Shown: positions 22,936 to 34,500 of the stretch, one piece after another
Position numbering within the stretch: position 1 is the stretch's first letter
Layout: the number at the start of each line of letters is the position of its first letter
Origin: Heterobilharzia americana
Taxonomy: Eukaryota > Platyhelminthes > Trematoda > Strigeidida > Schistosomatidae
Direction of reading: 5' to 3'
Length of the DNA stretch: 64,000 nucleotides
Assembly: GCA_944470555.2 (NCBI GenBank)
Contig: OX104127.1
Location: forward strand, 53,719,640 to 53,783,639
The notes under the pieces: model-generated
What the model saw: the letters and a program-made list of their open reading frames with translations, nothing else
What the model was told of the DNA's origin: nothing
The model's database searches: none
Position numbers and translations under genes: made by a program

Positions 22936-23156
22936 CAACCCATAACCCACCTATGCAAAAGGTATTTGTTTCCTGTCATACATAAACGCGTGAACATGTC
23001 TAAAATGATCATTTCTTTAATGAAATAAATGAGTGAAACTACGGAAGTACATTTTAAGGCTCTTGTTTGTTTGAATAAGGTAAGCTTTCGCCACAGACTT
23101 CGAAGAAAAGTAGCTTCTTTATCTCAGTCTGAAGTTCAACATGGTAGAAAAACATC

Positions 23157-23640
23157 TACTGGGTGATGATTGAAGGTGAAATGAAAATTTGAACCGCAGC
23201 CGGGTTCGAACCAGCAAGCACCAGGTTTCCCGCCCGATACCTCATCAAGTGAACTACACGGTCCGACTGCTGACCATATTTTTATTTCACTTCAGTCACC
23301 AAGGGTTTTGTCAGACTATGATATGAATTCGTGACTCGTCACTACCGCTTGATTGTATTCACACTGGCTGCCTAGTCAGGACTTCTCATCCCAATCTAAA
23401 TATAACTGAATTGGAGAGGGGAAGCATCATATTGACTACCATTTTGATTATCTGAGATGGCTGTAGTTTGATAGACTAGTATTTATACTAGGGAGGTAAT
23501 CGAATTGAAATAAAAATGTGGTCAGCAGTCAGACCTCATAGTCCACTTGGTAGAGCATCGAGTCAGAAACCCGGTGGTTGCTGGTTCAAATCCGACCGCC
23601 GTTCAAATTTCCATTTCACCTTCAAATCATCACTCAACAT
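23157..23640. mobile_element. Fold-back element with tRNA-like ends
   Basis: Left arm 23157-23289 and right arm 23507-23637 are reverse complements. Each contains a tRNA-like segment (right arm: CTTGGTAGAGCATC, then GCTGGTTCAAATCCGACC). The 217-bp middle carries a tag (GATTATCTGAGATGGCTGTAG) also found at 36.4 and 31.0 kb, which suggests that arms plus middle form one mobile unit. No protein frame. Confidence 0.7.
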
Positions 23641-23689
23641 AAATATCAGTCTGTCAAACCACGGCTATCTTAAATAGCTAAAAATGAGA

Positions 23690-24640
23690 AACACATATGC
23701 AGATGAATTGACTAAACCTATTGTTGATATCAATGTTACTTTAGGGTGGGTGAATGAAGCAAACATGTTTCAAGTGGAACCATAACAACAGGTGACATAG
23801 GTTGCCTACTTGTAATTTTTTCTCTCCATCTATTCTCACTACTACTCACACTTGTAAACTGTCAACTTTTCAAAATGTTTTAAAGGTTACATAAGCATTT
23901 AAAATCATCAAAATCCATCTTATTTTGAAAACGTCGATATTTTTGCCAAAAGCTAAATGTCCCATTATCACATTCACTAAACTCTGTATGATTCTCTCAG
24001 TTACACTCAACTCTATCATTCATATTACTGTAAACAGTATGCAAATGAGTAATCCCAAGAAGTTGCACTACTCTTCAAACATATTCTTCAAGTTGTAAAC
24101 CTTAAAATGAGTTTAGATGTTATCTTTATTGGAGTCCTATGATAATGTATAATGTTATTAACATTTTCTGAAAACATGTTTACTGAATTAGACACTTAGT
24201 GAACGATTGTTTTTCTATTTCTATCTAGATGATTAACTGAGGACAGTTTAATAATCAGTGAATTAGTTGATCCATTCATTGAACAAACAAATTTAGTGAA
24301 AACCTAGAGTTTTACTGACCTACTTTCTTGCAAAGAGAAACAATATGACTAAGTGATTTAACAAAGCGTATATACATAAGATATGTTGAAGATATTTGTT
24401 AAAAATTAATCGATTGATACTAACCAGCTGTAAATATGCTTTGTCTTCTTAGTAAAGAAAGTGAAGAAACCTGAAAACTTTACTTCTTAGTTAAACAAGA
24501 ACAAAGCAATAAAGCAAACACTTAGAACATTGAAAAATTGTTAAGATATACTAACTCACAAATATAATCGGATTTCTATTTCGAGGTTAATAAGATTTTT
24601 ATTTTTAAGGTATAATTGATATCAGTTGAAAAACCATTGA
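23690..24640. other. No gene seen
   Basis: AT-rich sequence without a recognisable exon or repeat. Confidence 0.4.
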
Positions 24641-24644
24641 AAAA

Positions 24645-24875
24645 GTGGGAACACTGTTTAGTTTTAGTATAAAGACACTTCAGCAGTACAACCTATCAGT
24701 GATCGAACTCATAACCTTCAGGTATCATAGCGAACGCGTTAACTGTTCAAACACTGGATCTACTGCTGTCAATTTGTGATATAGTGTAACCATTCAGAAA
24801 AGTGTTCAGTTAGTATCCGCTCTACTTCTGAATGGTTGATCCCACAGGTGTATACTGTCGAAATCGGATTGAATT
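24645..24875 (-). mobile_element. T SINE fragment, minus strand
   Basis: TGATCGAACTCATAACCTTCAGG near 24700 is the reverse complement of the T head with its B box, followed by GCGAACGCGTTAAC and the middle region with TATCCGCTCTACTTCTG, as in the copies at 38.3 and 61.2 kb. Ribozyme not recognisable. Confidence 0.5.
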
Positions 24876-25019
24876 GCAAACGTTCGTATTTAAATCTCAT
24901 GGAATCTCGAATTCTCTAATGTCCTGGATAAATGTAATTTCAACTTTTGATAATATAAAATAACTTAGTAAATACTCAAAAATCAAAAAATGCTTTGCAA
25001 TCAAACGGAATCAACTTTC

Positions 25020-26345
25020 TACCTCAACTTCATCAACTTCAAAAAGCCCTTCGACAACGTCCAACAACAAGTAATCTGACAGCTTCTGCTTCAACACTAC
25101 CGTTCCAGTGCCACAAACCTCCTTCAATCTCATTCAACAAGTATATGAAGACACGACATGTGAAGTAATTGACAATGCGAAGCTCAGTGATGCCTTTGAA
25201 GTGAAGACAGGTTGACAGGAATAAGACAAGGCTGTCTACTATCACCCATCATCTTCCTGATTGTGGTCGACTGGATGAAGCAGGAGACAGTGAGGAGTGA
25301 GAAGATGGGGATATGCTGTTTGACTGGGGAGAGGATTGTAGAAGATTTGGATTTTGTCGATGATGACTTATGTCTAATGTCTTGTGGCACAAACTCGGAG
25401 ATCTACATGTGAAAACCAACAAGTTGACAGAAGAGGCAAGACAATGCAGGGCAGGGCAGCCAAGGAAGACGTGAGTTGAAGTGAGCGTAGAGAAGAGAGA
25501 GGTGATGAAGATGCCCAACCAACGCAACCAACAACGACAACAACAACACCGACAAGCAACAAGCTGCAATCACGGTCAACGGGATAAACTTGAGGGAAGT
25601 AGTCTCTTTCAACTACACCGACACCTAATTAGGCGAGGTAGGATGGTCTCAATTAGAGGGTGCACAGGCACAGACGAGGAAGTCGAAGCCAGACAGGATT
25701 GAAAAGACAGCAAGACAGTCTTTCCTGTATTAACCTGAAACGAGTGTGTAGATCTTGTGCTCTGAACTCAGCATGAGGCCTGAACAACATTCAGATTTTC
25801 AACAGTAAATCAGTGAAAGAAGTCAGTGCTACTGTGTGATGGTTGAGAGACTTGGCGTGTTATGGGAAGCATTTCCAACAAATTACAGATATTCATCAAC
25901 AACTGCTGCCTACTCTGGCTCTTTACTGAAGCTGAGATGGTCGGAAAGAATAATGAGAATAAGCGAGGAGGAACTCTGGCTGGCTGGCTGGCTGGCTGGC
26001 AGGTAGCGAACCGATGAAGCAAGGAGCTATCACTCAACAAATATGCACTGGACGGAAGTTGAGATGGATTGGATTGGAATGGAATGGGGTGGGCATACAC
26101 TGAAAAGACCGAATGGGGACATCACGCGCCATGCCAGTGGTTCGAGTGGAACCCAGATGAGAAACGACGAGTTGGTGGTTTTAGGTGAGGGTGACATGGA
26201 GGAGATGATGTGAGGAAGAAGTGAGAGGTTGTGGTCAGTGGTGGAGCAGGGTTGAAAAGATTGTAGAGAAGAGAGTGTAATGGAGACGTGCTACTGAAGG
26301 TGTATGTTCCACTAGGAACCCAAGGGACAAATAATAATAAATAAT
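25020..26345 (+). mobile_element. RTE family A copy with TAA tail
   Basis: The plus strand opens abruptly in the RT palm and carries GIRQGCLLSP and FVDDDLCL in the 25212-25412 frame, then the GTDEEVEAR thumb block near 25660-25690, a GGCT run at 25975-26001, the C-terminal CSTRNPRDK text and AATAATAAATAA at 26330-26343. 5' truncated; same stop after SEIYM as the other short copies. Confidence 0.88.
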
Positions 26346-26524
26346 CCAATAGAATGCGATAGCTCCTTAATCGGCACTATGTTTCTTAAATCAACTCACC
26401 TGCATAAAGTGTTTTTGGTGCTTTTATGGATAATGTAATCTAATTTTCTGTCTAAGCATTTTCTGCTTGACCTATTTCTTATTCATCTATTGACTTAAAC
26501 AAAAGAGTTTAATCTGCGTGTGTA

Positions 26525-26850
26525 ATTGATGGTGAAAGGGAAACTTGGATCGTGGTGGGATAAGAACCAGCGACCAACGGGTTACTGGCCTGGTGCTCTA
26601 CCAACTAAACTACGATGTCCGTCTGTTGACCAGATTACTATTTCATTTTATATCACGAATTCACATGGTTACTGGAGTGATATATAATTATGGTCAGCAG
26701 TCGGACCTCGTAATTTACTTGTTAAGGCATCAGGCTGGAAACCCAGTGGTTGGTGGTTCGAATCCGACCACGGTCCAAATTTTCATTTCACCTTCAATCA
26801 TCACCCAGTATAAATACTAGTCTGTTAAACCACAGCTATCTTAAATAGTC
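26525..26850. mobile_element. Fold-back element copy 2, middle deleted
   Basis: Arms at 26527-26655 and 26687-26815 are reverse complements, with the same tRNA-like B box (GGTGGTTCGAATCCGACCAC) as the 23.5 kb copy. Only about 30 bp lies between the arms. Confidence 0.7.
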
Positions 26851-26859
26851 AAAATAATA

Positions 26860-27405
26860 AAAAAATGATACAATGTCTATTAATTAACGAATTTTTTTTA
26901 AGGACAGATAAACAATATTCAGATAGGACTTGCCAATTCTCCGTAGCTTTTCATGTTGCCACACCTCGTATCAGCAGATCAAACAAGAATGCATGATGAC
27001 TGAAGATAAATAAATGAAAAAGGAAGCATTAAAAAGTGACAAAAAGTAGTAAAAAGAACAGCTAGGAGGAATGAGAGAATACTGAAGTTCAGTATAGTGA
27101 TTAAGATGAAGACGATGTTGGGAAACATCTGCACTACTGAGATCGATTCTGAGCCAATATCACCTAGAGTCATTGATCACCAGTTTCTGTTATCATATCG
27201 ACCTCAACCGAGAAGCATATATTTCCCTACACTCCTTAGACCAACAATCAACGACTTCATGGATTGATGCTGTGTCCTAGTTTGGCCACCGGTTAACGTT
27301 TCCCACCCTGAAACTACTTCGGCTAACATTGTATGACGGACAGACTGAAATCCTCTTACACTTAAGATAACTATGCACTAGTAAGCATATAGGAATACAT
27401 GACTT
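26860..27405. other. No gene seen
   Basis: AT-rich sequence; the minus-strand frame at 27173-26979 is hydrophobic but has no recognisable family and no splice context. Confidence 0.4.
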
Positions 27406-27407
27406 TG

Positions 27408-28165
27408 AATTATTATTATTATTATTATTATTCGTCCCTCGGGTTCCTAATGGAACATACAACTTCAGTAGCACGTCTCCAATGCGCTCTGTTCTCTGAA
27501 CTCTTTTCAATCCGGTGCCACGACAGCCCAAAACCTCTCATTTCTTCCTCACATGATCTCCTCCATGTCACCCTCACATGGGACACCCAACTGGTTGTTT
27601 GCCATCTGGGTTCCACTCGAGGGCCTGAGCCGGCTCGTGATGTCCCCAGTCGTCCTTCTCAGTGAATACTCAATCCATCTCCACTTCCTTCCAGTGCATA
27701 TTTGTTGAGTGATAGCTTCTTGCTTCATCGGTTCGCTGCCAGCCAGCCAGCCAGTCAGTCAGTCAGTCAGTCAGTCAGTCAGTCAGTCAGTCAGTCAGTC
27801 AGTCAGTCAGTCAGTCAGTCAGTCAGTCAGTCAGACAGAGTTTCTCCTTGCTTATTCGTATTATTCTTTCCGACCATCTCAGCTTCAGTAAAGAGCCAGC
27901 GTGAGCAGCAGTTGTTGATGAATATCTGTAGTTTGTTGGAAATGCTTTTTGTGATGCGCCAAGTCTCTCAACCATCACATTGAAGCACTGACTTACTGTT
28001 GAAAATCCGGATGTTGTTCAGGCTTTATGCTGAGTGCAGAGCACAAGATCTACACACTCGTTTCAGGTTAATGCAGGAAGGCCTGTCTTGCTGTCTTTTC
28101 GATCCTGGGTGGCTTCGACTTCCTCGTCTGTGCCTGTGTTGCCTGTAGTTGAAACAGTGCTGCCT
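27408..28165 (-). mobile_element. RTE family A 3' part
   Basis: The TTA (TAA) run at 27411-27432 is the 3' tail. The C-terminal block (STRNPRDE on the minus strand, WHRIEKS) and the GTD thumb block near 28100 follow. It ends at about 28165, roughly 300 bp before the first host exon. It holds a large CAGT array. Confidence 0.85.
27738..27836. repeat. (CAGT)n microsatellite inside RTE copy
   Basis: Three CCAG units followed by about 22 CAGT units, at the same position in the element as the CCAG array at 1759-1927. Confidence 0.98.
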
Positions 28166-28470
28166 AATCGTACATATTATCCAGCTGTTTTTCTACCAAA
28201 CATTCGATGTATCTGTTAATACTTGTTTGTACAAATGTTAATTTTATTTACCGTAGTAGTTCAACTCCACCCGTTTACCTCTGAGCGGTTTCACGCCCTG
28301 TTTAATCTCTCTTCAAAATACTTTTCACCATTCCTTAACGGTACTTATTTACCTCCTGATGCGTATCAGTTTTTAGCCTTGGATAGAGTATACCACATTA
28401 AATTCGAAGTTAATTCATTTTCTTGTATGTGTCTAATGTTTATTTTTTTGGGTTTTTCAAACCTTCATAG

Positions 28471-28572
28471 ATTACGAAGACGTGCCAAACCAGAACTAGA
28501 AAATGAACAACATAAGGATGTTTCACTTCGGATATCTATACAAGAAGTTAAAAATCTATCCGCTAAAGGACG
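28471..28572 (+). CDS. SynGAP-family RasGAP exon: PH/C2 junction
   Basis: Preceded by a T-rich tract and TTCATAG, followed by the donor GTAAGT. Reads [18 protein letters not shown] then [15 protein letters not shown], ending in a split Arg codon. It aligns with the family segment LxRAVKPxKDN...LxLWIIEAKxLPPKK, the end of the PH domain and the first C2 strand. The first base completes a codon; GA+A (Glu) would fit the PH-terminal W-x-E. The ATG-initiated frame from 28223 runs through intron and is not the true 5' part. Confidence 0.9.
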
Positions 28573-31500
28573 GTAAGTTATTTCTCACACTCTTTGTTAA
28601 ATTTGTACGTGGTTAAACTCTGAACTTAAGTTGTAGCTAGCAGTGCAGCTTCTCCTGTAGGTATACTAACAGGCTGAATGACAAGTTGCATTGAACATGA
28701 CAATTAGTCGGAGTATATATCTAACCCAACATCAGTCTCGCGATCTGTAAATATTTGGCATTGTTATGCTTTGTAACTGAAATGATAAACTGTGTAAACG
28801 GTTTTTTAAATTTCGCACAAAAGTAAATTTTCGTTACACAACGATGGAGGAAGGTTGCAGGGTTATCATTACTAGACAACAGAGTAAAATAAATATTAAA
28901 ATAACCCGACTTTTACTTCCTTGATTTTTTGATTGTTGCATTAGGTAGGACAAAATTCAGCATTTCTACTGGCGATTTTGTGAGTTTGAGGTCATAACGA
29001 ATAGTTTTTACTGACAGGTGACGTAACAACAGACATGAGACTTAGCAAAGAACCAAATAGATATATGCTCTGTAAACCAGTCTCAGAAGTGAAAGGAGGA
29101 TCACATTTATTTAGTACTCAACGGAAATTCCCGGTGAACTGAATCATAACTTCATACATACGAGCAATAGGATACTATCAATAAAACGCCAACCCAGGTT
29201 ACCGAAATTTTTCTCTGAATAATCTTATTGCCCTAACCCAGTGACTCCACGTGGAACCTGAAGGACCTGGCGGGTGGGGTCATGGGTGTACATGGTTGGG
29301 GAGTCCCATACTGGTACGAGGTATCTGTCCAGTACTTCCAGCTTTTCAGTGGTTCTCCAACTGGGGTCAACTGGTGATGAAATATTAAATTGGGACCAAG
29401 AAATCTTCAAAGCAAACATTTCTGCAGGAAACATATTCCCGTATGGCGATTTGTGGGGGTTTATTGGTTAACTTCAGATTGGTATTCATCATGGAATGAC
29501 ATCAGTTGGAGAAACATAGCATTGGACAGATACTTGAACCGAGTGCTGGACTCCTCAGCAGTGCGCACTCATAACCCCGCCTCGCCAAGGATCAAACTCA
29601 GGACCTTCAGGCCTCACGACCGGCAAGTTATCACTGACCCACTGAGTCGGCATCCAGTAGTCCACATTTCCAACTTGTGTCACTTCACAACATAGCGTGT
29701 CCACCGTCAAATTCCGTCGTTGGGTAACTGTCTTCGTGTTCGACTCGGTTGGTCATGATTTCTCAATGGAACTTTGGGAATCACTCCTCGAAGCGAGCAT
29801 TAGATTAATTCATTTTGGAGGTTTAGATTCGCTTAAATACAAAATACGCTACACGTGGTGCGAACACTAACCCTTCTTCATAACATGAGATCCGTACCAT
29901 GATATAACTATCACAGTCGTAATTTATAATGCAAATATCCTTTCATGTAATAAACATGAATCTCTAACCATATGTAGAATTACGGAATCATTGATCATTT
30001 TGTTGTTGAGTAGTTATTGATTACTACCTTTGTGTTTTCTTTTTGTCTGTTAGTATAGTATGTGATTTGTACCACCGAAGTGCAAAGTACTTTTGGAAGA
30101 TTGGAAGGAGCCTGTGTCTTCGCTCACTCTTGGTGGTGACCAGCTGAAAGTAGTCGAGAGCTTCATATATCTCACTAGTTGTATAAGTAGTGGTAGAAGT
30201 GTAGGTAATGAAATTTCTAATGGCATATAGAAAGCCGGATTGGCATATGCTAATCTGGAGCATTTTTGGTACCGTCGCCAAATTTAGCCATTTTGTTGGT
30301 ATTTATTACGGACATGATATAGTGTTTACATAAAAAATTGTATATTTCAAGAAAAATACCCATTTTTTAAGCAACATTTAAAGCAAAAGTTTAGACAATA
30401 GTAGCTCCTTTTTTTCCCCAAGATGGAAATATTTTGTGAATAAAATTAACTAGGCAAACTTACTATTGACCAATCAGAACACTTAGCACTGTTTTTGCAG
30501 ATGAATAAAACCAGGCCAATACCCTTCATCTTTCTTGTATATACATCTACTTGATAAATATAAATCTTCACCTCATTTGCATGTAGACATGGACCATATC
30601 CAGGGCAAAGAAGTAAGCTAAAGCGAAAATTTATAATTCTCTGTTTAGGAAATATTCTTCATTTAGTCCATATGACTGTACATCAATCCAATAGGAATGC
30701 TGTATAACTTACTTATTGGTCAAATAAAAAACTGTTCACTGTATAGTTTGAATGAATAGATAAGCGTTTTTTTTTATAAGAACTTCATAAGCATATCTAT
30801 AAAATGGTTTTGTTATTGACTGAAATTCAGTAATAGTATCTTACCTATAAAATCTGCCCAGAGCTGAAGTGAAAAATCCTACAGTAATAAAATTAGTAGA
30901 AGATATTCGAATAAACCGTAGTTAATTTTAACTTATTCCTATCCATGAAACGTTGGTACACATTGTGGACTGAATAAATTTATGTTTCTTATCAGATTGA
31001 CTATCTGAGGTAGCGGTGGTTTAGTAGACTCATATTTTAATTTGATTGAGCTTCCATGATCACTCTAGGGATTGAGCTCAAAATTGTGAACTAATAGAAG
31101 TAGGGAAATGAGAACTACTGGGTTCTACTTCAGTGACTGGAAAGTAAAAGATGTGCTTCGAGACCTGGCAGTCCTGGTGAGGTCGTAGGTGGGAAATATG
31201 GAGTTCTATACTAGGATCTAATAACTGTTGAATGCTGCTAGGTTTTCAATAGCTCGGATTTTCAGCTCAGCTCCCAGTTCTTAACCAGACCTTGTCTTCG
31301 TGGATGTCATTATCCTGAGCGAGCAGGAAATATCATGGGAACACTTCCACATGAAAATGAAAACTCCTACCACAGCACTCTGTTAATCCTTCCTCAAAAC
31401 GGATCAGTGTAATCCAATCACTCTCCCAGCTGTCAGGTTTCAACAAATCCACGTTCACCGGGTAATCGGATTGTTGACCATATTCACCTCCCCGCGGGCA

Positions 31501-34500
31501 GACGTGTTTGGGATGCGTCTCACTGAGTTTCCACAAATTTGCAGACGAGATGCAGCTCACCTTCTTGGAATATTAACCTCCTCTCGTCAAAATTTCACAA
31601 ACGGCGGCCGCTGCTAGGCTACCTGTCAAATGGTGAAGGCTACAGTGAAATGACATCCGGCGTTCTGGGTCAAATGCCACCCACCTTCGTAAGGCTAGCC
31701 ACACCACCCCTCTTCGGACTGCTTCATAACATTCTCTACCGGTATTAGGAAGCTGGACTCACTTACTTTTCGGGATCCTGATAGTTAGCTAGACCTTTTG
31801 TCCTTTGGAGACCCAGACCACTGATTTAGGTATGTGGATCACGTCGACCGTGTTTACCGCCAAGTCAACTCTGACGCTGATTTGGTTGGTATCCAACTGG
31901 ACTCAGCGTCGTTTCGTAACTAGTCTCGACCAGTTATCACTGATGCAAACATCATTTTTGGTTTTCCTGACTAGCAATGCAAATACTCACCCACTCAACT
32001 AACTCTTCATGTTGACTTCCTGACACGTAACTATACTAGAGCATTTGGCCACTTTCGAGAGCCATAGTTACAAGATAGTAACAAGCCTCGAGACCAAGCG
32101 GTCCTGACGAGGATGTGGGTGAGCCTTAGCAAGTTCTATACTATGATATAACAGTTCTCTAGTGCTAATAGGTTTTCAATGGCTCACTGACTCATGTCAC
32201 TCTGTGATGAATGTTACATACACTGCATACACTTTGTACCCCCTTTAACGTAGACTCTCTTCACATAAGCAGTGCAATACATTTTGGTACAGGTTTGAGT
32301 ACTGGAGCTGTGAAAGGCTTACGATACAATCTTGTTGGGTCGACCAAAGTTTATGCTGTGAGATTTTTGCTCGGGACTCACTGCATGAAAGCTGAGTGCC
32401 TAAGCCAATCAACTATATCACCAGGTGCTTAGATTTCTGAAATGCGATAAAGCTTGTAGTAAATTTAGAGGGAGTTGTGGAATTATTTCAAGTTGTTATT
32501 CATCGTAGACTGACATCAGTTGGAGGAACAAAGGAGACCTGGGAGCACTCGACAGCTGTTCCGTCCCAGCACGGGACTCCTCAGCAGTGCGCACCCACGA
32601 CCCCACCAGCAGGGATCGAACCCGCGACCTTCAGGTTCCGCGACCAGCGCGTTACCATTGAGCCACTGGGTCAGAATCCAATGCTCCATAAATAACAACT
32701 TGAAATAATTCCAAATCTCCACAACTCCCTCAAAATTTAATTGAACTGGTGCTCATTGGTGACTAGCTTCGAGAAGTATTCCCGAAGTTCCAATGAGAAA
32801 ACGTGACCGGTGGAGTCAAAGCCTGATGGCCATGAAGACAGATACTCAGCGATGACATTGGGTGGCGGTTGCGCTGTATATCGTAAGCTTGTAGTAGTTA
32901 TAAAAGTGTAAAAAACGCTTATCTTCACAACATAAAACACACAACAACAGCGGAAAAAATTAATTACACAATGCCCAAATATGTGGATATACAAACAGTA
33001 AAAAGTCAACAATGGGGTAATGCATGTCTACCTGTTCTGCAGACTTTAGCTATCATGATGGTCTTTTACTTTTATTCATTTTATAGTTTTATTCTTCTTA
33101 GGTTTGATGAAGCTCACGTTGACTCACTGAGATATACAACTCATAAAAGTTTTTAGGTTGGACTTCATCATGGACTAACATTAGATGGAGGAACATTGGA
33201 AATCTGGGGGCACTGAAAAGCTGTTTCGTCCAAGTATGGGACTCCTAACCGGTATGTATCCATGACCCCACCTTACCATTACCTTTGGGTTCGCTGGCTG
33301 GCAAGTTTCTATTGAGCCACTGGGTCGGAATCCAATGGTTCATACTTCCTACTTCTGTCAGTTCACTACAACCAATGTTGTCGTTAAGTAACTGTCCTCA
33401 TCTTTGACTTGGATGACCCCACTGGTCACAGCTCTTTATTGGACCTTTGGGAATCATTTCTCTAAGCTAATCACCAATGAGTGCTAGATTAATTCTATCT
33501 AGAGGTTTGTGGAATCAGTTCAAACCTAAGATGTAATGTTAATCAATCAAGCTCAGCCCTGAGTTACTACTGAAACAGGCTCCTGAACTAAGAAACAGTT
33601 TTTCTTATGAATTTCGAGGTATGTTGACTTGCAACTTGATTCTTTCAGTAAGAATTATTATCAGTTTATGAAATAATTGAGAACTTGAACCAAGGTTCAG
33701 GTATTCCAAGCTAAGTTGAAACTGTTATCTATAGTAATTGATTTCAGGCATTCTTTTCAAAGAATAACAATGAATAAACATCACGATTATTGGGAGGAAT
33801 ATTAATGTATATTATGTCCTATCCACATGTATTCAGAATGAGTTTTTCTCTGAGCTAGTGTTTTAGTTAGCAAACGTTTCAGTGTCAACATAGACGTCAT
33901 CATCAGTGCATCAGAGCTTAACAGGGGACAATCAAACCATGAACTACAAATATTCGTCATATTATTTATATATTTTGAGAAAATACACTAGAGCATTACA
34001 CCGTTGCTTCTACTCTAAACAATTAGGAATTCAGGTTATATCCTCAGGAAAAAAACGCTGCATCTTTCTTGTATCTCAACCAAGTGATATACATTCATAG
34101 ATGTCAGTTGGTTGGAGGCAATCAGTAGGAGGGCCATGCTTGACCTAGGTCTCATGCTTGTTGGCATTTGTCAGCAAGGCGTATCTGAAACCACGATGGA
34201 ACTAATGCCCCGCCTGAGATTTGAACCCACGTCATCCAGTGTTGCAGTCAGCTACGTTATAACTGAGCTATTCGGGCTGCGAATGGCCTCCTATAGCACT
34301 GGATTATATATATTGACTGGTCACTGATCAGTCAGCATCCAGGTCTAGATAATATGAGATTGGTTACGCTCCAATAGCCAATCAATGAATGTACATGTGC
34401 TTAGTAAGGCAGAAATTTATATTAGAACATGAATGAAATAAAAAATGATCAGAAATCAAACGAATTTCTATAAAACTGTCTTAGTGTTATTGTTACACGG

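Noticed and set aside
23521..23610. tRNA gene at the fold-back right arm
   Set aside because: Repeated in several arms, with mismatched stems; SINE-type head.
27702..27983. Ser/Val/Gln repeat frame
   Set aside because: Translation of the CAGT array in the RTE copy.
28223..28470. ATG frame leading into the first RasGAP exon
   Set aside because: No PH-domain similarity upstream of the acceptor at 28470; a T-rich tract and AG border precede the homologous part.
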